Part shown: one piece after another, positions 1 to 10,775 of the stretch
How the letters are laid out: every line of letters begins with the position of its first letter
Position numbering within the stretch: position 1 is the first letter of the stretch
DNA from: Saxidomus purpurata
Taxonomy: Eukaryota > Mollusca > Bivalvia > Venerida > Veneridae
Direction of reading: 5' to 3'
Assembly: GCA_022818135.1 (NCBI GenBank)
Contig: JAFMSR010000003.1
Coordinates: 36,785,265 to 36,849,264, forward strand
Length of the DNA: 64,000 nucleotides
Program-made: the position numbers and the translations under genes
The notes under the pieces: generated by a model
Told to the model about the DNA's origin: nothing
The model's database searches: none
The model's input: only the letters and a program-made list of their open reading frames with translations

Positions 1-730
1 AACTTCATGCCAGGTGTAACATACATTTGTTTGAAACACTGATGCAACCCAATCAAAGCTACCACAGAGTCCACATTGCAAGGACGCTAATATAGGTCAC
101 AAAGGAAATGAGCTTTTTTATTCTGAAGCTATATCGGGGTATGAAATATTTATTTCGTTTGACAGTCAAAGAGGAGAGGCTCAACGATGAGCAACGTCAT
201 CAGCATTTGTAGTCCTGCGTACCGGTGTGTTCCTGGTGACAGAGAGGAACACCGAATCAGATATTGTCTGTTTAATTTGAAAGAGAGACGTATTTTGTTG
301 ACGTCCTTTACACCTTAATATCAAACCTGGTTCAGTGGACGACTTGCTGTACACCCTACGCTGTCTTTATATTTGTACAAATGCAATAGTGGCACTCGGA
401 TATATCACTTAGTCAGTGACGAGTATAAATAAACACATTAGACCACCAGCAACACTTATCACTCTTAGCTCCACTGTTCGCAGTGATATATGAGACGTGC
501 CAAACGATCTGTACTTGGACTCTTGGACCGATTGCGATTTACCTTTATCCAAAAGAATACTTGGAACAACACATTCGAGAAAATGCTATATACCGACTAT
601 TCTTCTACGCTGTTGTTATCAGTGTTATGTGCATTTATCGCAGAAGTTAAAAAAGAATAAATATAAATACATAATACACATATATAAGAAATACTTTCAT
701 TGCTTCACCAGTCTATTTGCCTTTTAAAAC
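1..730. other. Anonymous DNA
   Basis: No gene supported. A 76-residue plus-strand frame at 497-727 has no recognisable motif. Confidence 0.5.
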
Positions 731-771
731 TAACCGGATGAGAGGTTAAAGCAGAACAAGCACCTATCGAC

Positions 772-960
772 ACGCCAATGGTCATTGGAATGGTATTTGT
801 GTTTACATCAAAACCGTATATCATCCAAGTTATACAGTAAACCTATTTTAATTAGCTGAATGGTCTAGGGAGTGCTTTTCTTGGATAATATAAGATTTCC
901 GCTCTTATATCCTTCATTTGTATGCATGGCAAGCAACATTGGCATTACCAAAGAAAGTTT
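772..960. repeat. Diverged copy of the receptor-intron segment near 11400-11580
   Basis: Shares with 11400-11580, in the same order and orientation: GCCAATGGTCA, ATACAGTAA, ATTAGCTGA, an AGGGAxTxCTTTxCTTxGAT block, and TTCATTxGTATGCATxGCAAG. Identity is modest, so this is an old duplication. The minus-strand frame at 865-1047 falls inside it and is not coding in the other copy. Confidence 0.65.
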
Positions 961-2239
961 ACATCCGGAAATGATAACCGTAGAAACGAAATTCTTATGA
1001 TACCAAAATTCACACGAAACGAAATCGTCTTTATTTTCAGTATACAATAGATATAGAATAGGGTTTTCAAATCTTCATAATATTTTATCCTCTATATACT
1101 TTTGCATATAAGAATCTGTTTTAGAATGAAAAAAAATCAGAAAGAGACCGAGGAAAAGGAAAGGAGGGGGTTGCTAGTGAATATGTCGTGTTTGTTTTTA
1201 GACGGCATATGATCCATAGTTTAGAAGTGTCTTGGTATATAGGCCTGATAATATCTATATGAATGACAGAAACTACATGTAGTATGTTTTTGGAAATATT
1301 GATAATCCTCTTACCGTCCCTACTAGAACACACATAACTTTTTTCATATTTTTACAGGGTGGAAAACTTAAAGGATCACAATATGAAATGAATCTGAAAT
1401 TGTATTCTTAGATTTCAGTATTTTTGTTTGTCTATTAAACTTTTGATATTTGCTTTATGTGTATGAAAAGGCAGGAAATTGCATAATAAACATATCAGTA
1501 TCAATTTTAGGGTCACATAGTTTTAGAAATGAAACGGATTTGATGAAGTCTTACAACAGCTAACACACAAAATATACCTCTGCTCAAAGCCAAATTTGTT
1601 TGTAAAATCAGATTACCCCCTACTAAAGAGAGTTGCGGATTACACGTTAACAGAGTCTTTAAACCAGTTGTCATTTCGTCCTTATTATTAACAACATAAT
1701 TATTGAATAACTTGACACTTTAGATTGAAACATTGACATAATAAGCGCGAACAGATTCCAAGTTATCATTGTCCACGCGTCATATTGACGCCGTATTGAA
1801 TTTTTAATCAATATTGATATCAGCAGTTCTTTGTAGATTTACTTCCATAAATTATATTGCAACATTATTCCATCTGTATTATCTATAAACAATGGCTATA
1901 TTATTTCAGGATGTTAAGAAAAAAAAAGTTTGGCAATTATCAAGAAAACATAAATGGTTGATGGCAATAAGCACGTTCTAATTACTGTTTATAAAGGTAA
2001 AAACCTGTGTAAACGGATGTGGTATTGTTACATGTACGGATAAGGTTAAGTCATGCTAGATCGCGTAGGTAAAATGTTATTCAACAGTGACTGAGTAAGG
2101 TTACGTTGCCATAGCAGTTAAACTAAAATATTGGTGTAGCAACTACGCATCTAAACCCCAAGTCATCAACGATCACACTGATTCTAGCTGTAGACAGTGG
2201 TTTTCTATTTCCACTGAATGCATAATTTAAACATACAAT

Positions 2240-2460
2240 GATTACGTGCTGATATACATCAACCGTCGGAATATTTATGTCCGATTATTTTTCAGTGCAA
2301 GGAAATGGCCAGACAATAAATGATCATGTTCAAGTAGGACCTACACCACGTATATCTTAGTTACATTTGCATTGCATATCAGGAAAAAAATCTGAGCATG
2401 TGATACTGACTAGAACTAACATGCTCTATTGATCTTCATTTAAGAATTGTCTGCATGTTA
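2240..2460. repeat. Diverged copy of the receptor-intron segment near 14110-14370
   Basis: Collinear matches include GGAATATTT, GCCAGACAATA, a ...GAAGTAGGA/CAAGTAGGA block, CATTGCxTATCA, ATGxTCTATTGAT and CATTTAAxAATTGTC. The order and orientation are the same as for the companion pair at 772-960 and 11400-11580. The whole 0.75-2.5 kb stretch therefore looks like one shrunken paralogous copy of 11.4-14.4 kb. Confidence 0.7.
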
Positions 2461-2599
2461 GAATGTTTCATTTTGCAGATCAAAACAAGTTTTTCAACAT
2501 ATTGCAGATATTTTGTTTATTATAACAGGTAAGCATACTTTTATATCGCTTATTGTACCAACTTAAACGCAGCAACGCTGGAAAAGAATACAGCAATAT

Positions 2600-3660
2600 A
2601 CATGTAATGTAAATGTATGTAACGCTTAGGAAGCGCTTTCTTTTATTTCATTCGTAATTAATGCAATGCTTTGGCGCTTACTATTCCTGTTAGTTATTTG
2701 CTTTTATACATACCGTACTGTCCAGTAAGTGTTCCAGATTTAAAAAAGGTCCAGTACGGTAACCCGTCTGTCTTGATAGCTGAAACCAACGTCTACCGAT
2801 CCGCCCTACATAGCGTTCTTGGAAAATGATCAGTATGCTTAACAGATTAACAGGAAATATTTATCTTAACTTCATGTAATCCGATAAGTACTGTGATTTA
2901 ATATTTGCAATTACTGTACACACCATAAATTTATATTTCAGACAATTTTCAAAATGTTTGTATTTCTTTATTAGACATAGTTTAATTAAAATCAGTTTTC
3001 AATTTACATGACTTTAACCTCTCATTCGGTTTTTGTCAGACAAACTAATTAGACATAAACATTTTCTTAAATAATTTCGTCAAAATTTAACATGTAATGC
3101 AAATCTTAGCAGTGTTTTTAAGCATTCATAGTTTATATTATGATTTCCCGACTTGTTCCGACGTATGAAGTAAACAAACTGATTTTCCATTTACAAATTA
3201 TGAACACAAACATGAAACGTCTTAAATTAAATAAGTACTTCTCTACTACTTAAAGGCATGTGCATAAATATTTTGCTGGAAAAGGTCCACAAATACAAAA
3301 GAATTGAAACGTTAAAACAACTTCTATAATAACAGAAATATTACATTTTAATTTTAGTTGTGTTGCCGTTGTTTGGAGGACATTCTATTCTATTCTAAAC
3401 ATGTCCGATTAATCATCTGAAATGTAGATAAAATGTGCAGATTAATTTGTGCTTTTTTTATATATATAAACTTGATATTTCAACAATTGACTTTTGCTGA
3501 GCTTGCATTTCATGATTCACCGAATTACTCAATGAATACAAATCAAAATGTTTGCAAACTTAGACAAATTAGACATATATAACTTGCTATAATTATATAG
3601 ATTTGTAACCTAAATAAACGTTTGGTACTTCGTTCAAAATTAAGGGTATGCCTAGAAGAA
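2600..3660. other. Gene-free AT-rich DNA
   Basis: No gene, RNA or clear repeat recognised. Confidence 0.5.
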
Positions 3661-3674
3661 GATATTGAATAACC

Positions 3675-3835
3675 TAAAAAAAAATTTTTTTTGGGGGAGG
3701 GGGGGGGAGAAAAAAATTTTTTTATAAAAATTATTTTATATAAAAAAAAAAAATTTTTTTTTTTTTTTTTTTGTTTTTTTTTTTTTTTTTAAAAAAAGGG
3801 GGGGCACTTTTTTTTTTGCGGCGGGGGGGGGGTTT
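3675..3835. repeat. Cluster of long homopolymer runs
   Basis: A 160-nt patch made almost only of runs of A, T and G (A8-9/T8, G5-9, A7/T7, T19, T17, A7/G7, T9, G10). It is unlike any neighbouring sequence. It may be a genuine low-complexity tract, but it also looks like a poorly resolved consensus. Confidence 0.8.
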
Positions 3836-3839
3836 TGTC

Positions 3840-4690
3840 AAAATAGGACTCGTACTTTTGTTGTATGTTTCACTAAAACCTTTTCAGACGCAGATATAGA
3901 ACATACAATTATTTCAGTTAAAGTATGGATCTAGGAAAGTGAACAAACCAAAATATATACGCTTGTGTTCGAATAATAACTATGTTTAGGTTTTCCCCAT
4001 GAAAATCAGCTGTTTCAAAGTCACGAACTCGGTTGGCCTATCCTTTGAAGGATGATTTCATTTACCATGTAGTGTCCAAACAGTCAATAACATCAATACA
4101 AGATATAATTACAAGAAAAGAATGTAATGATTTTCTGTATTTTCTCTTGTGTATTGAATGTGATGACATGACAGTATCAGTGACAAGGTTGTTTCATGGA
4201 AAGCTTTTTTTTCAGTCAAAGTGCCAGTTGTCAATTCACTCCTATTATCTCTTGTAAAGAGAAAATCGCTGCAAATAGAGATGTCATGCCGTTTTCATCA
4301 ATGATATTTATGAGATGTTTGGTTACAAATTCTTGTGTTTTTGTGCATTTTTGAGAACGAAAAAACGAGAATGGAATCGTCTTATTTAAGACTTTTGTAA
4401 TGAAACGCCATCTTTGTTTTCGATGCAACACCTGCAGCACCACTGCACAATTGAGGTCAACTGTGCTATAGTGATTTATGATTAACCGTTTAGAATATTA
4501 TGTTATTCTATTTGTAAACAATATAGAGATGACATTTTATAAATGGGTTAACTATGTAATAGGCATGGTTTTTGTGATTTCATGTCAGACGTATAAAAGA
4601 GAAATAAAACAGATACTGGAAGTTTTCTGCAAGAGAGATGTGTTTTAAGAACAAATTTTCTGCCCAATATTTGACCGTGGTATAAAAAGA
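3840..4690. other. Gene-free DNA
   Basis: Short overlapping frames on opposite strands (4033-4257 and 4231-4443) with no recognisable motif. Nothing supported. Confidence 0.5.
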
Positions 4691-4699
4691 AGCCGAATA

Positions 4700-5400
4700 T
4701 TCAAGTTTAGTTTTCGTGTCGACCTTTTTGAGAAAAAGTCCCTACATAAAGCTCGCTTTAGTCCGTCGGACCGTTCGTCCGTCCGTCACAAAAATTTAAC
4801 TTTTGCAGTTATTTTTATTTTGTAGGTGAAGGTCATATTTGATAGAGTTATGCCCCTGTTTGTACTGAATTTTTGTCACGAAAACGAAACGTTAGCTATA
4901 ACTTTGTCACTTATTAAGATTTCTTCATCAAACTTTCAAATTTACAAATTTTTGGGTAATTTTGTGAAATGCTAGACCCAAAAATGTAAACCGTGGAAAA
5001 AGCCAATTGTTTTTGTATTTTATGATAATAACAGTTGCTTTGGAAAGATATTTCTTAAATAGTTAAAGGATACCGAAAGTCAAAAAATTCGACTGTGAAA
5101 TTCAAACGAGCCTATCATTTAATTTAATTTCCGAAAATGCGTTTAAATGTGGTTATTATAATTGTTTTTTTAATGATTAAGATTTTCTTAATTTTTCATT
5201 GAAATTACGTGATTTAAATCCGGTTTACGGACGTCGTGATTGATATCTTAAGCCAAGTGGCGCCTGTGCTAAATTAACCGGATGTGAAATCGCCGTGCGG
5301 TAAAGTAAGTTACTGAAGTAACTGCTACATGCAAGATCGATCGCTCGATTTTGTAAATTAATATACAACTTATATAAGGATGAAACTTAAAATAAACCAT
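4700..5400. repeat. Dispersed repeat sequence (CCGTCCGTC-type and neighbour)
   Basis: Contains a CTCGCTTTAGTCCGTCGGAC block followed by GTTCGTCCGTCCGTCAC. After it comes a second segment with CAAGTGGCGCCTGTGCTAAA and GCAAGATCGATCGCTCGAT. I recall similar text as dispersed repeats in bivalve genomes. No coding capacity is visible. The boundaries are estimates. Confidence 0.45.
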
Positions 5401-5433
5401 TTCAAACATATTGTTTCTTATTTCCATATCTTA

Positions 5434-6189
5434 TGCCCCGGTCACATATCTGTACGGTGTCCGTACGATTTATAAAATCGCACGATTCCACCAACTTTTA
5501 AAATCCGTACGGTCTCCGTACAATCGTAGCTTCTGGTCACATGCCTACGGGCCCCGTACGATCTTTTGGAGGATGCAATCGTAGGATATCCATACGGACA
5601 TCGCAGACAAGTCGTGCGGTGCTCGCAAGGAGCTCGGACGTACCTCGTGCGATGCACGTGTGTTCATACGGCGCCCGTACGGTGTCCGCACGGTGTCCTG
5701 GTTTTATACCACCTTCAATCGTCAAGGATGACCTACGGAATCCGTACGGTGAAAGTAAGGCCCTGCGGCCCTGTACGGACATCGCAAGTTCCCCGCCCGG
5801 TGTCCGTAGTATCGTACGGACATCGTACGTTGACCGTGCGACCACCGTGCGATAGTCGTGCGAGCACCGGCAAGCTCTTACGGGACTCGCGGTGTTCCAA
5901 ATCCGCACGGACATCGTGCGATGCCCGTACGAGCTATGCTGAGGCCCTTGCGGTGCCCGTACGGGGCCCTTGCGAGCTGCTCACGACTTCGAAAATTTCT
6001 ACGAGCTCTGCGACTGCTCGGGAGCTCGGTGAAACATTCTCACCGAGTCCCTGAGTCCTCTACGAGTTCAAAAAATCCGTACGATGCTCGCAAGAGTCAA
6101 CGATGTTCGTACGGACTCCGTGCGATTTTGCAAAATTTCGACTGAAAACCTACTCGTACGGGGCTCGAAGCGTTAATGTGACCAGGGTA
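5434..6189. mobile_element. Non-autonomous terminal-inverted-repeat element packed with CGTACG palindromes
   Basis: A sharply bounded GC-rich island in AT-rich DNA. The ends are an inverted pair, TGCCCCGGTCACAT and ATGTGACCAGGGTA. Both are flanked by TTA (5431-5433 and 6190-6192), matching a 3-bp TTA target duplication of the PIF/Harbinger kind (family knowledge). The interior is an irregular array of short units such as CCGTACGG, GTGCGATG and GACATCGTACG, with about a dozen CGTACG palindromes. No transposase is encoded. Long frames on both strands (for example 5566-6054 plus and 5537-5914 minus) come from the low stop-codon frequency of the GC-rich repeat, not from a gene. Confidence 0.7.
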
Positions 6190-6249
6190 TTAGCGATGTT
6201 TATATTGTTTTTATAAAAATTCATATTTAAAAAGAATAAGGTACGTGGA

Positions 6250-7850
6250 ACACACATACAAGACGGGTAAATTTTCAATACTTTTAATATGATATCGACG
6301 TTTCAGCTATTCAATAGTCTTCATCAGGGTACAGATAGATAAAATTTATTGACTGAAGTGCAATTTCTGCGATTTTATATGTCACGTGACTTGGTCTATT
6401 TTTAGAAATATGAAATATAGTCAGAGTTTTTCTGTTGATTTCATTACATTTACATGTATTTTATGAGAAATCTGAAAATAAATATTTGTGTAAAGGTTTG
6501 AAAACTGTCTTACTTATTTACTGGTTTTTGAAAATACCATAAATTGAATATATGTAGATCTCTATTTCTCGAGTGTTTGTAAAATGGTCATTTTTGTCTT
6601 GGCAGATTGTTACATTGCTCTCACATTCCAAAGGGTCTTGTGGCGTTGGTGAATTTCGTTGAAGATCGGTACGGAGATAGTGGTAAGGGTGATAGAGGTT
6701 CACCCACTGACATTTCTTGAGTGATTTTGTCACAGTCTAAATATGGCTTGAATTTGTTTGCAAGCAACTTCTTCTGACCTTTAACTATGCGGAACTTCGG
6801 GATGATGCTCAATCTTTTTGCTGGTTGGTTGTCAAAGGGAGGTACCCAAAGTTTAATAGGTTTGACTCCGTGCTTTTTTAACATTCTTGTCTTTTTAGTT
6901 GGTTGTAACAGTTTCATTTCTATCCCTTGGGTATTTCTACAATGTCTTCGTAAGTCATATAGTGTCGAATATTTCAGCTAACAGTAATAGCAAATGTATA
7001 ATGTAACCGTTTTTTCATGGTTTCTGTATTCATGTTTGATAGCGATCCTTTTATGAATTTGAAGCATTTTTTGCACTGGCGGGATTTTTTTTTGAGAATT
7101 CTGAGTAAGATTCGGATGGAGCAGGCGTCTGTTTGGTATATGTTCTTTTCATCTTTTCCTCAATCATTAAATTAGATTGAGTCCCTTTGACGATTTTGTT
7201 TTGAAGATTTCTATTATAGTTTCCTCTGTTTTGTGACGATTATTTGTATTTTTTGTGTAACCACGAGTACCGTGACGTCGACGTCGCTTATGTTGTGTCC
7301 GTTGGCGGAAAAATCTCGTGATACCGGTTTGGCGTCATTTCGTGTTCGTATGTCATTGCAGTGATCATATAGGTGTTCTCTGATTGTATTTCCTGATTGG
7401 CCAACATATTGGATACGAGATTAAGTGCGTTATGCTACTTGTTGAGCAGTCGTATGTCCCTTTAATTCTGAAGGCGTTGCCTGTTGAGTGGATTTAAACG
7501 TGTCTTTTGGTTTTAGGAGTTTGCAGGCTATGAAGTTTTTCCACATGTGTACTCGTATGAGCCAGGGTTTAGTGTAGTGTTGTTGGGATCCGATGATCTT
7601 ACTAATTTGTTCCTTATGTTTGCTGGTTACGGTAAACGGTAGTAATCTTATATTTCATTAAGACGGCGAGGTTTCTGTTTGACTTTAACAGATATTCGTA
7701 TTTTGTGATAAGTTTGGGTATATTTGGTAAACTCGGGTTATTGGTGACGATGACTAGTATGATTTCTTTCCTTGGTTTTGGTTGGGTTGATCTGGCTTGA
7801 AAAAGATTTTTTCAATGACGTCCATTGTAAATTTATGCACGATAAAAAAG
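6250..7850 (-). mobile_element. Penelope-like retroelement relic
   Basis: On the minus strand the stretch holds a degraded GIY-YIG endonuclease segment (7214-7411, plus frame-shifted upstream sequence to about 7480). The upstream part includes FRIKGTYDCSTSS, as expected just before the endonuclease core. Toward 6300 it contains CTGATGAAGAC followed by GCTGAAACGTC, a tail motif common in Penelope-like and some LINE elements (family knowledge). Stops and frame changes interrupt it and no reverse transcriptase core is recognisable. It is therefore a dead 3' portion. The boundaries are approximate. A 98-residue open frame at 6621-6917 lies in the 3' part and has no recognised function. Confidence 0.65.
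7214..7411 (-). pseudogene. GIY-YIG endonuclease fragment of the Penelope-like element
   Basis: 65 codons to a stop, beginning QYVGQSGNTIREHLYDHCND, then KPVSRDFSANGHNISDVDV. This matches the YVGQTGNT.RER...H...I / KPV..HF...GH...D pattern of Penelope C-terminal GIY-YIG domains (family knowledge). The GIY half of the motif just upstream is out of frame, so the domain is broken. Confidence 0.7.
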
Positions 7851-7859
7851 ACAAAAAGT

Positions 7860-8890
7860 ATACTTTAAATTCAGCCTTTGTAAAATTATAGAAACTATTT
7901 GTAACAAAATTTTAACAAAACACTTATTCATACATATCTAGATTTCCCTAAGTGCACAACTACATGTAGTTACAAACGTTGTTTTCTCGTGTGTCTGTAA
8001 AAGCACGCCGAAAAGCATCATTTACAAAGTGTCAGGTTGAAACTTTTGTCACAAAATACATTTTATTACAGGACCATATGCTATAATTTAAGACACATAG
8101 ATCTATTTGTATTCTTGATCTATAATCATTGCTGGCATTTATATTCAAAATCATTTCCTAAAATCATGTATACAGTTTGTGTGAAAGAGGCCTACTTACA
8201 TGCGATGGGAACACTGAATGCTGAGATCATCTTTAAAATCCTTCCAATATATTTTACAACATATACTCTCTCTCTATCACTAAAGGCTATTAAAAAAACA
8301 ATATCTCATTTTGGCGACGTTGCTATGGTAAATAATTAGCGAGGATCTAGCCGTTGAAGGAATTTCAGTGGATCTAGCCAAAGGGCATAAATCACAATAA
8401 AGGATGCGATATGATTTTGTGCTAATTGGTGACACCCTGCCAGTTGTCTAACAGCTTACTCATTACTGCACATTGCTTCAATAAAACGAAGTGGTCACTG
8501 ATCAATATTGTATTTGATTAGTGCATAATAGTATGCAGAGCGGTCTAATTAATGTTTCCTTGGTTATTCTGACAAAGTGTAAGAGGGCGACACACACCAA
8601 CCTATTTTTTTAATTCTCTCTACGAGCAACTTTGCTGATCCAAAGATCTTAGATGGGACTAATATAAGGGTAGAATATTATTTCAAGGGAGAATAGATTT
8701 TCATGGAAGAGGATAAACTCCTTCATCGAAAGTAAAGTGTTTATCATTCCGATTTTACAAAATCAACAATAAGATTACAATGGAAAACAACAGACACATA
8801 TTTTTATGTGTTAAGAACTTAAAAAAAATTCCAGAATCTATGGAATGAAATTAATAAGGTATGTATTATATACTTAACGAAAGTTCTTAC
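7860..8890. other. Gene-free DNA
   Basis: A 100-residue plus frame at 8037-8339 resembles no family I know. Nothing else supported. Confidence 0.45.
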
Positions 8891-8896
8891 TTACCA

Positions 8897-9294
8897 CCTG
8901 CCTTTTCCCTTCTTTATCTACTTATCAACCCTTCCAATTTATGCCAGCTTCTCTTTAGCTATATCTGTGCATGAAAGCTATCATGTCTTGCATTTATGAA
9001 GACACCGGGTAGATACTTCCGTAACATGAATTTCAAAATGATCGAGTGATATATATTTCATACGGAACAGAATTTAAGAGTTATTTTGCTAAGAAAAGGC
9101 ATCACGGCAATAATCTACGTTAACGTTAATTACAAATTATCTGCATATATTTGGTGCCACTCGATCATTTTGAAGTTTATATTACGGAAGTATCTACCCG
9201 ATGTCCTCATAAATGCAAGACATGATAGCTTTCGTGCATTAATGGCTTAAACAAAACTGGCAGATATTGGAAGGGAAAAAGGAAAAAGGCAGGT
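8897..9294. mobile_element. Large hairpin (foldback) element
   Basis: Left arm 8897-9048 and right arm 9158-9294 are reverse complements over most of their length. Shared blocks are ACCTGCCTTTT, TGCCAG, AAGCTATCATGTCTTGCATT, GGGTAGATACTTCCGTAA and CAAAATGATCGAGTG. The left arm has about 15 extra nucleotides. The loop is about 109 nt. No coding capacity, so a MITE-like foldback element is likely. Confidence 0.8.
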
Positions 9295-10248
9295 TGTTCG
9301 TTAAAAGCTTCGTTTAGAACATTTAATCGATTCAGTGCATAAAATCTACCAAACAAATTTTAACCTACTTAATTACAATCAACGTGATCATTTATTGATA
9401 TTTTTTTCTGTTGACTGTTTCAATATGTATACAGTCAAATTATTACCAACAGTTAGATAAGTTTCATGGAGTCAGTGTAATGTTTTAGTTGTTAGTCATA
9501 TTTTGATATTGCCAATTGAACATTTCTTGCTTGACATTTATTTGTAAAGCTCTGCTCATTTCAATTTCCTGTTCACTACTTTCACACTTTTATCCTCGCT
9601 AAGAATGACCGCGAAATAGTTTATTTCGTAAGTATGTAATGTTACCCCCCATTTGTAATGTGAAAGGTAAATATATATTAACTTATTAAGTAAGGACTAT
9701 TGTAAGTTATGAAAATGGATCACATAACTTTATACTGACAAGATGTTTCAAGTTACAAGTCAAAATCTGTACAAAATGTTTGAAATACATGTTTTTACTT
9801 TACATACTATGTGTATGATTTCACATTCTTTGGAGGTACGATTTTTTTTGTTCTTTTGACTGATTGTATTTGGGCATTGAAGTCGTGTTGTTTATCAAAA
9901 TAATCTTGCAATTTGCATTTCATTCATAGTCTAGATGTCGATATATGTTCTGAATAAAGTAATTCATATCTAAATATTCCTTTTATAACAGTGGTAAATG
10001 AAGCCAATTAATCACTAATAGCATATATTGATCTTGTTCAATAAAATAATTCTCATAAAAGTTTCAAACATTTTCTAATTCACGCAGGATGAGAGGTAAC
10101 AGCAACACATACACCCGGGCATGAAACAATAGCAGTCAACAATATTTCAAAGGCAATATCCTTGTTTCGCATATATCGAAATATAAAAGAAAGACTTTCC
10201 ATGCTATAAACATGTCATATTGTGTTTATCTCTTTCATCAAGAGATAT
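9295..10248. other. 3' flank of the receptor gene
   Basis: AT-rich. Contains the candidate poly(A) signal and presumably the 3' UTR next to the stop codon. No other feature. Confidence 0.5.
9620..9625 (-). promoter_or_regulatory. Candidate polyadenylation signal for the receptor gene
   Basis: Reads AATAAA on the minus strand, about 625 nt downstream of the receptor stop codon. This hexamer is common by chance in AT-rich DNA, so the assignment is tentative. Confidence 0.2.
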
Positions 10249-10775
10249 TTAACAGGCGCTATCAGCTGAACTTGTGTGAAAAAGTAAACCTTGCCGCTCG
10301 TAGCAGGGGGAAGGAACTATTTCTCTTTGTTCAGAAACGCACACTTTACAACAAGCTGGTTTGTTCCTATTGTCCGTCCACGACTTGTCAACAGAACCTG
10401 CCTCTTGGGTCCCTCCTGGAAGTAATTGTTCCCTGTGAGGATCACACAGTTCGTCGCTATTTCCGTTAAGTGAAAGACTGACTTGAGTTTGTATAGTATC
10501 TGACCTCATCACGTGATTTTCGCCGGATGTATCAAGGCGCCGTGACACCGGACGTGATGCAGTTGCTCTTGTAGTTTTACTGCAGTAATATGACTGGTGA
10601 AGGCCACTGTTCCTCATATTTAACGTACGTTTGCGCTTACAGTGACAAATGGTTTCCCGAAATGCCTCTCTATAACGCTTCGACATCACATTGTAAAGAA
10701 TAGGGTTCACTGTAGACCCGACAAAATAAAGCACCCCTGAAAAAGTATCAAATGTACGCATATATTTTAAATAGC
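10249..10775 (-). CDS. Peptide GPCR, last exon: TM7, helix 8 and C-terminal tail
   Basis: Last coding exon of the receptor. After a pyrimidine-rich acceptor (TTATCTTTATAG) it completes a glycine codon and reads YLKYMRTFDTFSGVLYFVG, then STVNPILYNVMSKRYREAF. This gives the TM7 NPxxY motif (NPILY) and the basic amphipathic helix 8. CHCKRKR follows and offers possible palmitoylation cysteines. The remaining tail of roughly 130 residues is hydrophilic and rich in Ser, Thr, Arg and Cys, and ends at a stop at 10249-10251. The NPILYNVMS.R.R.AF stretch is again characteristic of neuromedin U/pyrokinin receptors (family knowledge). The three exons together give 398 residues, consistent with a family member lacking only its N-terminus, TM1 and TM2. 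The plus-strand frame at 10212-10469 is a shadow. Confidence 0.95.

Noticed and set aside
1121..1333. Possible decayed TM6 exon (VSVIHIDIIRPIYQ...) at the place expected from the left paralogous copy
   Set aside because: Position and a few bases fit, but aligned against the TM6 exon it is near chance level and CWAP is absent.
5537..6145. Overlapping long frames on both strands (up to 162 codons)
   Set aside because: They lie wholly inside the CGTACG-rich element, where GC-rich short repeats lack stop codons. The peptides are repetitive Arg/Tyr/Cys/Val text.
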